Notes: generated by a model not told the origin, from the letters alone. A stretch of DNA of 44,611 nt from Emticicia agri (GCA_945860265.1 CAMAQF010000030.1:1-44611), one strand, 5' to 3'; counted from the stretch's first letter, positions 15,984 through 25,609 are shown. Translations and numbers: made by a program.

Positions 15984-18900
15984 TTATGAATGATGTGCTT
16001 CTTTCTTTTCTGCATGAGCTGCTTTTGCAACGCCATCCTTGTTACGGATTTTTGTCAAATAGTTCAATTGTGGTTGAACGTTGATTTCTTCCAATACGTG
16101 GAAAGCACGACCTTCTCTCTCAACAGCTAACATTTTCGATACTTCTGATTCGTTATCAAGCATATCGCCAAATGTGATTGCATTTGTTGGACATGATTGT
16201 GAGCAAGCTGTTTGAATTTCTCCATCTACCGGGCGACGACGCTCTTTTTTCGCTGTCAATTTACCCGCTTGAATTCGCTGCACACACATTGAACACTTCT
16301 CAATAACACCACGTGAACGAACGGTTACGTCTGGATTTAACACCATGCGACCTAAGTCGTTATTCATGTGGAAATCAAAGTTATCGTTTTCAAAATATTT
16401 GAACCAATTGAAACGACGTACTTTATATGGACAATTGTTGGCACAATAACGAGTACCGATACAACGGTTATAAGTCATTTGGTTTAAACCTTCCGAGCTG
16501 TGAGTAGTTGCCAATACTGGGCATACAGTTTCACAAGGTGCATTTGAACAGTGCTGACACATCATTGGCTGAAATACAACCTCTGGGTTTTCAGCAGCAA
16601 TTTCTAATTCTCTGTAACCACCGATAATACCTTTTTCTGCGAGTGCCTCATCATGACTCATTTCTGAGCTATAATAACGGTCGATACGAATCCAGTGCAT
16701 CTCTCTTGCACGTGCAACCTCAGCTTTACCAACTACTGAGACATTGTTTTCTGCTTGGCAGCTTACCAAACATGAACCACAACCTGTACAGCTATTCAAG
16801 TCGATAACCATTCCCCAGCTGTGGTTTTTCTTTTCGTGACCATTCCAAAGTGTAATTTGGTATGGTTTTTTCTCACCTTCCGAAGTTTCGATTTTTGGTT
16901 CGAAACGTCCAGCTTTAACATTTTTAACGTATTCGCCTAAAACAGACTCCTGTACAACTGCTGTACGACCCATTACGGTACTGTGAGTTTGTGTTTGTGC
17001 TAATGTATATCCGTCTTTTATTTTCTCGATTTTTGCATCGCTTGCCCAATATTGCCCATTAGCAACCAAAGGATAAGTATTTGCCCCTGTATTTCCTGAT
17101 TTTCCCGCGGCAGTACGACCATAACCTAAAGCTATTGAAATTGTACCGTTTGCCTGACCTGGTTGAATTAATACCGGAATTCCACCTTCCAAATCTGTAC
17201 TTGTACCTACTACTTTTTTACCACCTACTGTCAAATTGACAATATCTCCTTGTGCGATACCTAATTCAGTAGCAGTTTTCTGCGAAACCGCAACTACATT
17301 TTCCCAAGTGACTTTAGAAATTGGGTCTGGCAATTCTTGCAACCAAGGGTTGTTTGCCTGTAAACCTGTTCCTATAGCTACTGATTCGTAGATAGAAACT
17401 TCAATACCTGCACCTTTCACTTGAGCAATTGAAGCCGCAGCTACATCAACGTTTCCTGCAAAAACTGCAACCGATACGATTGCTTCAGCTGTTGGCTCGT
17501 AAACACCATCATGTAATGCTTGTACCCAAGACTTTCCATTTAGGATAGTGCTGTTCCAGTTTGATTTCAAATATGCTTGATAGTCTGCATTCAAACCTGA
17601 CCAAGTCAATAAACTTGATTGTGGTTGACGAGTATTAAAAATCAAAGAGATTGTCGGCTGTGTAAGTGAGTAAAAACCTTTTTTAGGTTCTGCATCATTC
17701 CAAGACTCTAAGTAATGAGGAGCTGGAGCGATGTATTTACATTTTGAAGCCGTTTCGTCTGCACGATCAGCAAATGAGATTGAAGTTGCAACTTTCGACA
17801 ATGCTTCACCCAATTCAGCACCTCTTGCATGATCATAAACAGGATTAGATAAGAAAATTGCTGTGCTCACTTGTCCAGCTTTTACTTCATTGATGAAAGC
17901 GGTCATTTCAGCATCATTACCTTGACGGTAATTGACTGGTGTGCTTAAATCAATTGTTGTTCCGTAACTACCGAGTAAGCTATTTATAGCGTTAACAATA
18001 GTTTGTACTGATGGGTTATTTGAGCCAGATACTACTAAAGCAGCACCTTTAGCAGCGATAAGATCCTTTACACACTTATCCAAGTTTTGAGTTTCAACTG
18101 CAACACCTGATATAGCTTTTCCACCTAAAGCGGCAGCAACTTTATTATATATTGCGATGGCAACAGCACCTTCTTGTGAAGGCTTTATCATTCCTCTATA
18201 ATCGGCAGATGCACCTGTGATTGTCAAACCAGTTTCAAATTGGTAGTGACGAGACATTGTGTTTTTGCCATTCTTGCCACTAGTCAATTTACGAGTAATA
18301 GCCCATTGACCTGCAAATGTGTTTGGAGCAATCCAAGTTCCTAAAAAATCAGCGTTAATACCAACTATTACATTGGCTTTGCTAAAATCATAAGAAGGAA
18401 TAACCGCTTGCCCAAAAGATTCAACATTTGCTTGCACAATTGCATAAGATGAATTTGCATCATACGTAATGTGCTTTGTTGAAGGGTATTTTGCAGCGAA
18501 ATCAGCGACAACCTTTTTTGTTGTTGGAGAAAGAATTGAATTTGTTATAATACGGATATTCCCACCTTTAGCGAGTGCCGCGACGACTTCCTTATCTAAT
18601 GCTTCCCATTTTATATCTGAGCTGCCTTTTTTTGGTGCTTTCAATTTTTCATTATCATACAAACTCAATACTGAAGCGTGTACTCTTGCGTTTACAGCAC
18701 CTTTTGTAATAGATGAAAGTTTATTTCCTTCTATCTTAATAGGACGACCTTCACGCGTTTTTACTAATATACTGCAATAATCGCCACCTTCTGAGAAAGT
18801 AGATGCGTACCAGTTTGGAATGCCTGGCTCTACACTCTCTGGTTTGTTTAAGTAAGGAATAGCCTTGCGAACAGGAGCATCGCAAGCAGCCAATGATACT

Positions 18901-19064
18901 GCTGCCACGCTAAAGCCTAACACTTTCAAGAAGTCACGGCGATGAGTTGGCTCGACAGTTTCGATGTCATCTAAATCAAATTCACGATTGGCATTTTTTA
19001 CAAACCCAATGTCGTTTTTCAACTCCTCAACCCCTTTCCAATACTTTTTATTAGTGTTTTCCAT
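15984..19064 (-). CDS. actB: ACIII subunit ActB, molybdopterin-oxidoreductase-like fold fused to an iron-sulfur domain
   Basis: A 1026-residue fusion. Residues 35-60 hold a twin-arginine motif (HRRDFLKVLG) embedded behind a 40-residue extension, followed by LAAC, a possible lipid site. Residues about 90-700 have the molybdopterin-enzyme fold, which in this family lacks the cofactor. Residues about 750-1000 carry four Cys clusters: CTGCGSCLVSC (about 756), CQHCSNAPCETVCP (about 835), CIGTRYCANNCP (about 865), and CSMC with CSQSCP (about 924 and 953). These would hold the [4Fe-4S]/[3Fe-4S] chain from quinol to the ActA hemes. It lies 71 nt after actA. Confidence 0.94.
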   Translation of the reverse strand: MENTNKKYWKGVEELKNDIGFVKNANREFDLDDIETVEPTHRRDFLKVLGFSVAAVSLAACDAPVRKAIPYLNKPESVEPGIPNWYASTFSEGGDYCSILVKTREGRPIKIEGNKLSSITKGAVNARVHASVLSLYDNEKLKAPKKGSSDIKWEALDKEVVAALAKGGNIRIITNSILSPTTKKVVADFAAKYPSTKHITYDANSSYAIVQANVESFGQAVIPSYDFSKANVIVGINADFLGTWIAPNTFAGQWAITRKLTSGKNGKNTMSRHYQFETGLTITGASADYRGMIKPSQEGAVAIAIYNKVAAALGGKAISGVAVETQNLDKCVKDLIAAKGAALVVSGSNNPSVQTIVNAINSLLGSYGTTIDLSTPVNYRQGNDAEMTAFINEVKAGQVSTAIFLSNPVYDHARGAELGEALSKVATSISFADRADETASKCKYIAPAPHYLESWNDAEPKKGFYSLTQPTISLIFNTRQPQSSLLTWSGLNADYQAYLKSNWNSTILNGKSWVQALHDGVYEPTAEAIVSVAVFAGNVDVAAASIAQVKGAGIEVSIYESVAIGTGLQANNPWLQELPDPISKVTWENVVAVSQKTATELGIAQGDIVNLTVGGKKVVGTSTDLEGGIPVLIQPGQANGTISIALGYGRTAAGKSGNTGANTYPLVANGQYWASDAKIEKIKDGYTLAQTQTHSTVMGRTAVVQESVLGEYVKNVKAGRFEPKIETSEGEKKPYQITLWNGHEKKNHSWGMVIDLNSCTGCGSCLVSCQAENNVSVVGKAEVARAREMHWIRIDRYYSSEMSHDEALAEKGIIGGYRELEIAAENPEVVFQPMMCQHCSNAPCETVCPVLATTHSSEGLNQMTYNRCIGTRYCANNCPYKVRRFNWFKYFENDNFDFHMNNDLGRMVLNPDVTVRSRGVIEKCSMCVQRIQAGKLTAKKERRRPVDGEIQTACSQSCPTNAITFGDMLDNESEVSKMLAVEREGRAFHVLEEINVQPQLNYLTKIRNKDGVAKAAHAEKKEAHHS

Positions 19065-19135
19065 ATAACCCTAAATCCCGGAGGGACTTTATTTTTTTCT
19101 GTAAAAACTTAATTTCTTTTTATTAAACTGAGGTA

Positions 19136-20377
19136 TTAATAATGGCATTTCGCACACTCTAATCCACCGTTATCCTGTACTTTCATGGCTCCTTTACTTA
19201 CTGCACTGTGAGCTTCCATCAATTTAGCGTAATAACCGTTGTCTTTGCCATTCACTTCTGATTTACGGTGACAATCAATACACCAGCCCATTGTTAGACT
19301 TGAGCGTTGTTGTACTACCTCCATCTTCTCTATTTCTCCGTGACAGTTTTTACACTCTAAACCACCAACATTTGTGTGTTGTGCGTGGTTAAAATAAGCT
19401 AAGTCAGGTAAGTTATGTACACGCACCCACTCAATTGGCTTATTAGTTTCGATTGCAGTATAAATCTTTTGAATTTCTGGCGATTCACGCTTTATAGCGT
19501 TGTGACAGTTCATACAGATATTGGCCGAAGGAATACCTGATTGTTTTCCTTTATATACGCCTGTGTGGCAATACGCACAATTAATTTTCATTTCACCTGC
19601 GTGCAATTTATGAGAGAACGCAATTGGCTGTTTTGGAGCATATCCTTGGTGAACACCGATTCCGTACATTCCATCGAAAGTAGCTTTTGTTGCTAGTAAG
19701 ATGAATGCCCAAACGATTGCCGAACGAACAGTTTTGTTTGCCGCAATGTTTTTGAAACTTGCTTGGAGTTTTTCTCCAAAAGAAACAGACGTACCTGCCG
19801 CAACTGCATCAGCACCTGACAATCTATTTAATAATTGTAAGATACCAAGTAAAGCTACCAAAACAAGACCCATGATAATTAATAAAGCTACTAAGATAAC
19901 ATTGATAAAGGTACCACCACCTGTTTCGGCTGGTGCAGCAACTGCACCTGAAACTGCAGCAACGACGACTGGAGCAACATTTGCAGATTTGATGTAAGCT
20001 AAAACCGCTTTCACTTCATCATCACCAAATGCAGCAAAAGCAGTCATTTGAGTTTTGTTATACTTTTCGTAAAGCTCATTGGCATACTTATCGCCACTGG
20101 CTATCACACCCATCGGATTGTTTATCCACTTCTTCAACCAAGCATAATCTCTACGTTCTTCAATACCCGCTAAACCAGGTCCAACAACAACTTCTGCCGA
20201 AGTAGCGTGACACTGTGCACAGTTATTTTTATACAACGCTTCTCCCTTCGCTACATCTCCGCCACCAGCAGGTGCAGCAGATGCAGTTGATGTGCTATCT
20301 TGTGCCGCTACATAACCAATTGTTATGCTTACAGCAACAGAAAGAGCTAAAATTGACTTATAAAATTTACGAATCAT
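19136..20377 (-). CDS. actA: ACIII subunit ActA, multiheme cytochrome c with an extra N-terminal monoheme domain (six CxxCH)
   Basis: A 413-residue protein from the ATG at 20377, which gives a clean signal peptide (MIRKFYKSILALSVAVSITIGYVAAQ); a longer frame to 20443 would swallow the promoter. Domain 1 (about 41-133) is a class I cytochrome c, CAQCH at 53-57 with likely Met ligand M111. An Ala-rich linker and two hydrophobic segments (about 157-183 and 219-235) follow. Domain 2 (about 250-413) is the pentaheme c3/c7-like ActA core, with CxxCH at 267, 288, 342, 366 and 408. The last heme site is three residues from the end. First gene of the operon. Confidence 0.94.
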   Translation of the reverse strand: MIRKFYKSILALSVAVSITIGYVAAQDSTSTASAAPAGGGDVAKGEALYKNNCAQCHATSAEVVVGPGLAGIEERRDYAWLKKWINNPMGVIASGDKYANELYEKYNKTQMTAFAAFGDDEVKAVLAYIKSANVAPVVVAAVSGAVAAPAETGGGTFINVILVALLIIMGLVLVALLGILQLLNRLSGADAVAAGTSVSFGEKLQASFKNIAANKTVRSAIVWAFILLATKATFDGMYGIGVHQGYAPKQPIAFSHKLHAGEMKINCAYCHTGVYKGKQSGIPSANICMNCHNAIKRESPEIQKIYTAIETNKPIEWVRVHNLPDLAYFNHAQHTNVGGLECKNCHGEIEKMEVVQQRSSLTMGWCIDCHRKSEVNGKDNGYYAKLMEAHSAVSKGAMKVQDNGGLECAKCHY

Positions 20378-20413
20378 ATTTATATAATGTAGTATTCCTA
20401 CTTTTTCAGACTG

Positions 20414-20444
20414 CAAAACTACGCTACTATTGTTTTCTATCAAA
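20414..20444 (-). promoter_or_regulatory. Bacteroidota-type promoter of the act-cox operon
   Basis: On the minus strand: TTTG (20444-20441), a 19-nt spacer, then TAGTTTTG (20421-20414). This matches the published -33 TTTG / -7 TAnnTTTG consensus exactly. Transcription would start about 30 nt before the actA ATG at 20377. No comparable perfect promoter was noticed inside the 17-kb gene series, in line with one long transcript. Confidence 0.75.
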
Positions 20445-20811
20445 TAGCTTTTGTTATTTTTTTTATAGCTAACAGTAATTTAGAATTATTTTAAATAGGC
20501 ATATAATTACTTTATTATAAGCATTTTACAACAAAAAACCATCCCAAAATCAACGTATACAGATGACTATAGAATGGTATTTAAGCAAGAATTTTGATTA
20601 TGTGTAACGTACGTAATTTGTATATTAATGAAAAAATCTTTTCACTTATGTATGCCGCAAAGGTAAAGTATAACCGCTTTTGTTGCAAATTTAAAGGTAT
20701 AAACTTATGTTTTTACGGTAAAAAAACTAATTTAATAATATTAGCAAATTCGGATTTTTTAAAAAATATTATTTAGCCTAGATTGCATTCTGACCTAATT
20801 TCTTATTTTAA
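20445..20811. other. Intergenic region between the divergent actA and AlkA-type genes
   Basis: About 430 nt separate the two start codons. Apart from the actA promoter the stretch is AT-rich, with no repeat, RNA gene or convincing coding frame. A 60-codon frame at 20594-20776 has no protein-like features. The promoter of the plus-strand glycosylase gene must lie near its right end but matches no consensus well. Confidence 0.5.
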
Positions 20812-21690
20812 ATGATTGAATTATCTACCCCAACAGCGTTCAATTTTGAACAAATTCTTCGGTTTCTTTCTCGGAATGAAAAAGAATGCCTGCACACCAT
20901 CAATAATAAAGAGATTTATAAAGTTATTTCATTTGAAAATTCGCTCATTTTATTCTCAATATCCTACGATTCCCATTTGCAAATAGCAATCCATTCTGAA
21001 AATCAGAACCAAAAAACTGTTGAGATTGTCAAAAATTATGTCTCAGATTGGTTTGATTTGAAAGCGAATCTACCTCTTTTTTATGAAACTGCTCAAAATG
21101 ATAAAGTTTTGGCTTCGCTTTGCCAAAAGTATTACGGACTAAGAATGATTGGAATGCCAGATTTATTTGAATCTTTGGTTTGGTCGATTATTGGTCAGCA
21201 GATTAATCTAAATTTTGCATATTCATTGAAAGAAAAGCTAGTTCAGAATTTTGGTCGGAAACTTTTTCATAATAATGAAGCATTTTATGCTTTGCCTACG
21301 CCCGAAAGATTGGCAAGTTTGAATCTTGAAGATTTTCAGCCATTTCAATTTAGTAGAAGTAAAGCACAATATATAATTAATGTATCTCGTGAGTTTGCCG
21401 AAGGAAATTTATCCCAAAAAGCTTTGAAAAAATTATCATTCGAGGAAGTGAAAGAGGAATTAGTAAAAATAAAGGGCGTAGGAAACTGGACGGCTAATTA
21501 TTCAATGATGAAAAGTCTAAAAAACTATGATGCTTTTCCTGTGGAAGATGTTGGTTTGCACAATGCCGTGAAAACACAATATGGCTTAATGGCAAAGCCA
21601 ACTATGAGTGAATTGAAACAAATGGCCGAAAAATGGAAAGGTTGGAGAGGATATGCAACTTTCTATTTTTGGCATTCGCTATTGGGTTGA
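20812..21690 (+). CDS. AlkA-type DNA-3-methyladenine glycosylase II (HhH-GPD family)
   Basis: A 292-residue protein with the AlkA layout: N-terminal beta domain (about 1-95), then the helical HhH-GPD domain. It contains the IIGQQINLNFA segment (126-136), the helix-hairpin-helix VKIKGVGNWTANY (218-230) and the catalytic Asp in FPVED (D246), then WRGYATFYFWHSL at the C-terminus. It removes alkylated bases from DNA to start base excision repair. The CoA-binding protein gene follows 47 nt downstream and may share its transcript. Confidence 0.88.
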   Translation: MIELSTPTAFNFEQILRFLSRNEKECLHTINNKEIYKVISFENSLILFSISYDSHLQIAIHSENQNQKTVEIVKNYVSDWFDLKANLPLFYETAQNDKVLASLCQKYYGLRMIGMPDLFESLVWSIIGQQINLNFAYSLKEKLVQNFGRKLFHNNEAFYALPTPERLASLNLEDFQPFQFSRSKAQYIINVSREFAEGNLSQKALKKLSFEEVKEELVKIKGVGNWTANYSMMKSLKNYDAFPVEDVGLHNAVKTQYGLMAKPTMSELKQMAEKWKGWRGYATFYFWHSLLG

Positions 21691-21737
21691 ACTAATTTTC
21701 AGAAAATGCAATTTTTAAAACATAAACTTTCTCAAAA

Positions 21738-22100
21738 ATGGCAAAGAAAACATTAATAATCGGTGCATCAACCGACCCGAGCAAATATTCATATTTGGCA
21801 GCCGACCGATTAGTCAGCCACAATTATGATATTGAACTTTTGGGTATAAAAGATGGAATTGTAGCTGGTAAAGAAATAAATACCGAAAAAGTAAAATTTG
21901 AAGATATTGATACGGTAACGCTTTACGTGAGTCCACAAAGGCAAAGCGAATATTTTGATTATGTGGCCAACCTAAAACCTCGGAGAGTTATTTTCAATCC
22001 TGGTACAGAAAATCCTGCATTTGAGAATTATCTGACCGAAAAAAGTATCGAACCGATTGAGGCTTGTACACTTGTTATGCTTGCTACAGGGCAGTATTAA
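21738..22100 (+). CDS. CoA-binding domain protein (YccU-like)
   Basis: A 120-residue single Rossmann domain with the CoA_binding_2 features: IIGASTDPSKYSYLAADRL at the N-terminus, VTLYVSPQRQSEYFDYV in the middle and RRVIFNPGTENPAFENYL near the C-terminus. Relatives bind CoA-type nucleotides; no reaction is established. It ends convergently with the next gene, the two stop codons overlapping by 4 nt. Confidence 0.85.
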   Translation: MAKKTLIIGASTDPSKYSYLAADRLVSHNYDIELLGIKDGIVAGKEINTEKVKFEDIDTVTLYVSPQRQSEYFDYVANLKPRRVIFNPGTENPAFENYLTEKSIEPIEACTLVMLATGQY

Positions 22101-22792
22101 TTAGCCATTCGCCCATCAAAACCTATTTCAATTAGCTTATTGTAAGCATCCCATACATTATCTGGAATTTGCATCGATACCAAGAACCCTTTTTCTGGGT
22201 AAATTTTCAAACGTTGTAAATCGCCCGTCATATTACTAATTACCCGTTCTTTGCTAATATTATTTTCGGCACACCGAGCAATGTATTGAGCGTAAGAATC
22301 AGGTTTGGCAGTTGAAATGAATTTAAACTCCGCAAATTGAACCAAAGCTGTTGCATAAGTTCGACGCACCATGTAGGGTTTTTGAACCAAAATAAAATTC
22401 TGAAAATCATGACCTTTTTCTTTCAAAACCTTTCTTGTACAAGAAAAATTCTGACCAGTATTTGTAGCTTCATTGTCAATTATGATTGCTTCTTCAGGCA
22501 CACCAGCCTTTACGGCAATATCAAAAAAAGCATTAGCTTCTGTTTTTGGCGTAGAATTTCTTAGTTCACCTATTGGTCGGACTACCCCTCCCGAAAAAAT
22601 AATACATTTTGCCCATCCTTCTTTATACAGTTCTACAGCATAATCAGCTACACTAGGATCGTGGCTTCCCAAAACAAAAATTGCCTCGGCTTTTTGTAAA
22701 GGTTGTTTCAAGAAATGATAATCGTACAGAAGCTCTGCGTAATAGTCAACTAGTTTTTCGTCCATCTTCATATAAAATTTACCAATCGGCAA
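22097..22792 (-). CDS. YdcF/DUF218-family protein
   Basis: A 231-residue protein with the DUF218 core: AEAIFVLGSHDPSVADYAVELY, CIIFSGGVV, TEANAFFDIAVKAGVPEEAIIID and EATNTGQNF, then an RRTYATALVQF segment. E. coli YdcF binds AdoMet and ElyC affects cell envelope assembly; relatives without a membrane anchor, as here, have no firm role. The start could also be at residue 8 or 10 (both Met). It overlaps the stop of the convergent CoA-binding gene. Confidence 0.85.
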   Translation of the reverse strand: MPIGKFYMKMDEKLVDYYAELLYDYHFLKQPLQKAEAIFVLGSHDPSVADYAVELYKEGWAKCIIFSGGVVRPIGELRNSTPKTEANAFFDIAVKAGVPEEAIIIDNEATNTGQNFSCTRKVLKEKGHDFQNFILVQKPYMVRRTYATALVQFAEFKFISTAKPDSYAQYIARCAENNISKERVISNMTGDLQRLKIYPEKGFLVSMQIPDNVWDAYNKLIEIGFDGRMAN

Positions 22793-22885
22793 AATTATTA
22801 ATTATTAATCAATAAAGTTCAATACTTTTAAGCTTGAATTTAGTCATATATTCAGCATTAAACATATAAAACAATAATTACTAAA

Positions 22886-23191
22886 ATGGTCAACGCAAAA
22901 CATTTAGCAACATTCGTTCTCGGAGCTGCTGCCGGCGTAGCAATTCATAAATATTTACAAATCGAAGAAGGAGAAAAAGCTTTAGCAGATTTGAAAATAA
23001 AAGCGGGGCAGTTTAAAGATGAAGCCGAACAAGCTTTTGATAAAGCTCCTGAATATTTTGAGAAACTAAAAACTGAAGCAGGTGCGGCATTGAAAGATAG
23101 TTTTCCTTATGTCGAGGCATTTTTGCAAGAATTATTTGGAAAAGCAAAGGTAGCAACCGAAACAACTGCTGGCGAAGAGCCAAAAGCATAA
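22886..23191 (+). CDS. YtxH-like small membrane-associated protein
   Basis: A 101-residue protein: a Gly/Ala-rich hydrophobic N-terminus (residues 7-22, ATFVLGAAAGVAIHKYL) followed by a long amphipathic, charged helical region (25-100). This is the YtxH (PF12732) pattern of single-pass proteins linked to stress or envelope functions, with no defined activity. It is a single-gene unit with its own terminator downstream. Confidence 0.65.
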   Translation: MVNAKHLATFVLGAAAGVAIHKYLQIEEGEKALADLKIKAGQFKDEAEQAFDKAPEYFEKLKTEAGAALKDSFPYVEAFLQELFGKAKVATETTAGEEPKA

Positions 23192-23197
23192 ATTTGT

Positions 23198-23221
23198 GGG
23201 GCGAAGTTCTGACTTCGCCCT
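23198..23221 (+). terminator. Terminator after the YtxH-like gene
   Basis: GGGCGAAG (23199-23206) pairs perfectly with CTTCGCCC (23213-23220) around TTCTGA, followed by the T-rich tcttctatttt. It begins 7 nt after the stop codon. Confidence 0.75.
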
Positions 23222-23272
23222 CTTCTATTTTCTATGTATTCTCCGAAGACAATGAAAGAGTAGAAATCTGTC

Positions 23273-23680
23273 CTACAATTTTTTTACGGTTACACTTACT
23301 TTATAGTCTTTTTGATTGATTTCGGTAGCTCCTTTAGGATAAGGCAACACCTCAGAAACCTCTACTTCATATTTTGTAGCACCCAAATCAACGGTTGTTT
23401 TGATAGGCTTTGATTCAAAATCAATCGAGGAGTCTTTTGAGACGCCCTTATCGCTGATTGTAAAGAAAACCTTTGCCATTCCGGCCCAAATACAAGTAGT
23501 ATTTTGCGGACAACGACTATCTTCTATTTTTGTTACTTTGATTTTTATACCTTCTTGAAACGTCAGCTCAGTATCAAAACTTAATTCTATTTTTGATGCC
23601 AGTGGCGTTTGTGCAACCTTGGCTTCTTCTTTTGTACAAGCCGAAAAAACTAAAAGAAAAGTGGCTATGAAATACTTCAT
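23273..23680 (-). CDS. Small lipoprotein with a DSRCP...CIWAG motif
   Basis: Started at the ATG at 23680, the 135-residue protein opens with a good lipoprotein signal (VFSAC, C15); the longer frame to 23749 lacks one. The mature part is beta-rich and includes EDSRCPQNTTCIWAGMAKV, a two-Cys motif I recognise from many uncharacterised Bacteroidota lipoproteins. The two Cys, seven apart, could form a disulfide. No function is known. It stands alone between two plus-strand genes. Confidence 0.8.
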   Translation of the reverse strand: MKYFIATFLLVFSACTKEEAKVAQTPLASKIELSFDTELTFQEGIKIKVTKIEDSRCPQNTTCIWAGMAKVFFTISDKGVSKDSSIDFESKPIKTTVDLGATKYEVEVSEVLPYPKGATEINQKDYKVSVTVKKL

Positions 23681-23793
23681 CGTATTTTGGTTTTTATTCT
23701 TAGATACAATTTGAAGGAAAAAGGTTGGTGAAGCATTAAAATATTTCAAAAATAACCTTTCTTCATTGTCATATTTACAATTGTGTAAATTTT

Positions 23794-23825
23794 TTTGAAA
23801 GATTTCGACGTAAACCCTATCTTCG
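23794..23825 (+). promoter_or_regulatory. Probable promoter of the AIM24-family gene
   Basis: TTTG (23794-23797), 20-nt spacer, TATCTTCG (23818-23825), which differs from TAnnTTTG in one base. The ATG follows 30 nt downstream. Confidence 0.55.
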
Positions 23826-23855
23826 TTCCATCAAATCTAAAACTCAATTAATTCT

Positions 23856-24635
23856 ATGCGTTCTCACGAAATTGACTACAAAATCTTTGGCGAAGATATA
23901 CAAATCGTCGAAATTGAACTTGACCCAAACGAAACCGTAATTGCTGAAGCCGGCACGATGCTTTTCATGGAAGACGGTATCATGTTTGAAACCAAAATGG
24001 GTGATGGTTCGCAGCCCCAACAAAGCCTTTTTGGCAAATTGATGCAAGCCGGTAGCAGAGTATTGATGGGCGAGTCGATTTTTATGACTCACTTCACCAA
24101 CAACTCAAATGTCAAGCGTAAAGTGGCTTTTGCCGCTCCATACCCGGGCACAATCAAAGCCGTTGATTTAGCAAAAATCATGGGTAATACGCTCATTGTA
24201 CAAAAAGATGCCTTTTTGTGTGCAGCAATGGGTACGAGCATTTCGATTCATTTTAATCAAAAACTTGGTGCAGGTTTCTTCGGAGGCGAAGGTTTTATTC
24301 TCGAAAAAATACAAGGCGATGGCATGGCGTTTATTCACTCGGGCGGAGTTGTAATTGAGCGTCAACTTAATAACGAAACACTTCGTATTGATACTGGCTG
24401 TGTAGTTGGCTTTGAGCCTCAACTCCAATTTGATATTGAGCGTTCGGGAAGTCTTAAATCAATGGTTTTTGGCGGCGAAGGTATATTCTTAGCGACACTC
24501 AAAGGCACAGGAAAAGTTTGGATACAGTCATTACCAATTTCTAAACTTATTCAACGTCTAACTCCTTATGGTGGAAATGCTACAAAAGAAGGCGGCTCGG
24601 TTTTGGGTGGTTTGGGTAGCTTGTTTGAACATTAA
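23856..24635 (+). CDS. AIM24 family protein (TIGR00266)
   Basis: A 259-residue beta-rich protein. Family marks are [26 protein letters not shown], the Gly-rich [22 protein letters not shown] and [11 protein letters not shown] near the C-terminus. Bacterial members have the trimeric double beta-helix fold of the mitochondrial AIM24 group; their role is not established. It has its own promoter and terminator. Confidence 0.88.
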   Translation: MRSHEIDYKIFGEDIQIVEIELDPNETVIAEAGTMLFMEDGIMFETKMGDGSQPQQSLFGKLMQAGSRVLMGESIFMTHFTNNSNVKRKVAFAAPYPGTIKAVDLAKIMGNTLIVQKDAFLCAAMGTSISIHFNQKLGAGFFGGEGFILEKIQGDGMAFIHSGGVVIERQLNNETLRIDTGCVVGFEPQLQFDIERSGSLKSMVFGGEGIFLATLKGTGKVWIQSLPISKLIQRLTPYGGNATKEGGSVLGGLGSLFEH

Positions 24636-24655
24636 GATTTATTTAAAAATAATAA

Positions 24656-24686
24656 AATAGCAACTTAGAAATAGGTTGCTATTTTT
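24656..24686 (+). terminator. Terminator after the AIM24 gene
   Basis: AATAGCAAC (24656-24664) pairs with GTTGCTATT (24675-24683), followed by a T-rich tail. It begins 20 nt after the stop codon. Confidence 0.85.
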
Positions 24687-24754
24687 ATTTGTAAAACAGA
24701 TAATTATTTACAAGAATTCTACTAAATTGCTAATCTTTTAACCAACCTTAAATT

Positions 24755-25609
24755 ATGACAATGAATATCAATCGCAGAAATTTCTTGAAACAATCGGCTT
24801 CATTGGCCGCTATGGTATTAATAACTAATGATTTGCATGCCAAAGGCTCACTTCGTGGAACTTTAAAACAATTTGGTTGTCAACTTTATAGCATCCGAGA
24901 TGTGCTTCCGAAAGACCCTAAAAACTACATGAAGCAATTAGCTGATATGGGTTACACATATTTTGAAAGCTACTCAAAAGACCCATTTTGGGGTATGACA
25001 CCTAAAGACGCAAAAGCATATTTGGGCGATATTGGTGTAAAAATGGTAAGTACGCACTTAGGTTTACCCGATACCAACGAAGAAATGATTGCCAAATGTG
25101 CAGAAGGAGGCTTAAAATATGTAATTTGTCCAGGTATCGGAATGCAACCATCGGCTGATGCTTGGAAACAAAAAGCGGAAGCATTCACGAAAAATGGCGA
25201 AATCTGTAAAAAATACGGCCTACGTTATGGTTATCATAATCATTCTTACTCTTTCCAAAATGCCAACGGTGTAAAAGGACAAAGAATTTTGCTTGAAAAT
25301 ACTGACCCATCAATCGTATGTTTTGAATTGGATATGTGTTGGAGCGAAGCGGCGGGTGAAAATAGTATTGAACATTTGAAACAATATGGTAATCGCTATG
25401 AGCTTTGTCACATAAAACAGCTTTCAACAAAAGACCCAAAACCAAAGCAAACCGACCTTGCTTCTGGAATAATCGACTATAAAGGCTTACTTCGTGCAGC
25501 CAAAGATAGCGGAATCAAATATTTTTTGGTTGAACAAGAGCAATATCCAATTGGACCAATCGAAAGTATGAAAAGCGATGCTATTTACTTGAAGGGATTG
25601 AAGTTTTAG
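24755..25609 (+). CDS. Tat-exported sugar phosphate isomerase/epimerase-like TIM-barrel protein
   Basis: A 284-residue protein with a twin-arginine signal ([15 protein letters not shown]) starting two or four residues in; the ATGs at 24755 and 24761 are both usable. The mature part is an AP-endonuclease-2-type TIM barrel. Probable metal and catalytic residues are Glu in YFESYS (E71), the His pair in GYHNHSYSF, Asp in ELDMCW, His in CHIKQL and Glu in VEQEQYP. Exported members of this family are common in Bacteroidota and act on sugars, but the substrate is unknown here. Its end overlaps the convergent rnhB by 29 nt. Confidence 0.85.
   Translation: MTMNINRRNFLKQSASLAAMVLITNDLHAKGSLRGTLKQFGCQLYSIRDVLPKDPKNYMKQLADMGYTYFESYSKDPFWGMTPKDAKAYLGDIGVKMVSTHLGLPDTNEEMIAKCAEGGLKYVICPGIGMQPSADAWKQKAEAFTKNGEICKKYGLRYGYHNHSYSFQNANGVKGQRILLENTDPSIVCFELDMCWSEAAGENSIEHLKQYGNRYELCHIKQLSTKDPKPKQTDLASGIIDYKGLLRAAKDSGIKYFLVEQEQYPIGPIESMKSDAIYLKGLKF

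Noticed and set aside
20594-20776. 60-codon frame upstream of the AlkA-type gene
   Set aside because: No promoter, no domain, biased composition; looks like chance in AT-rich intergenic DNA.
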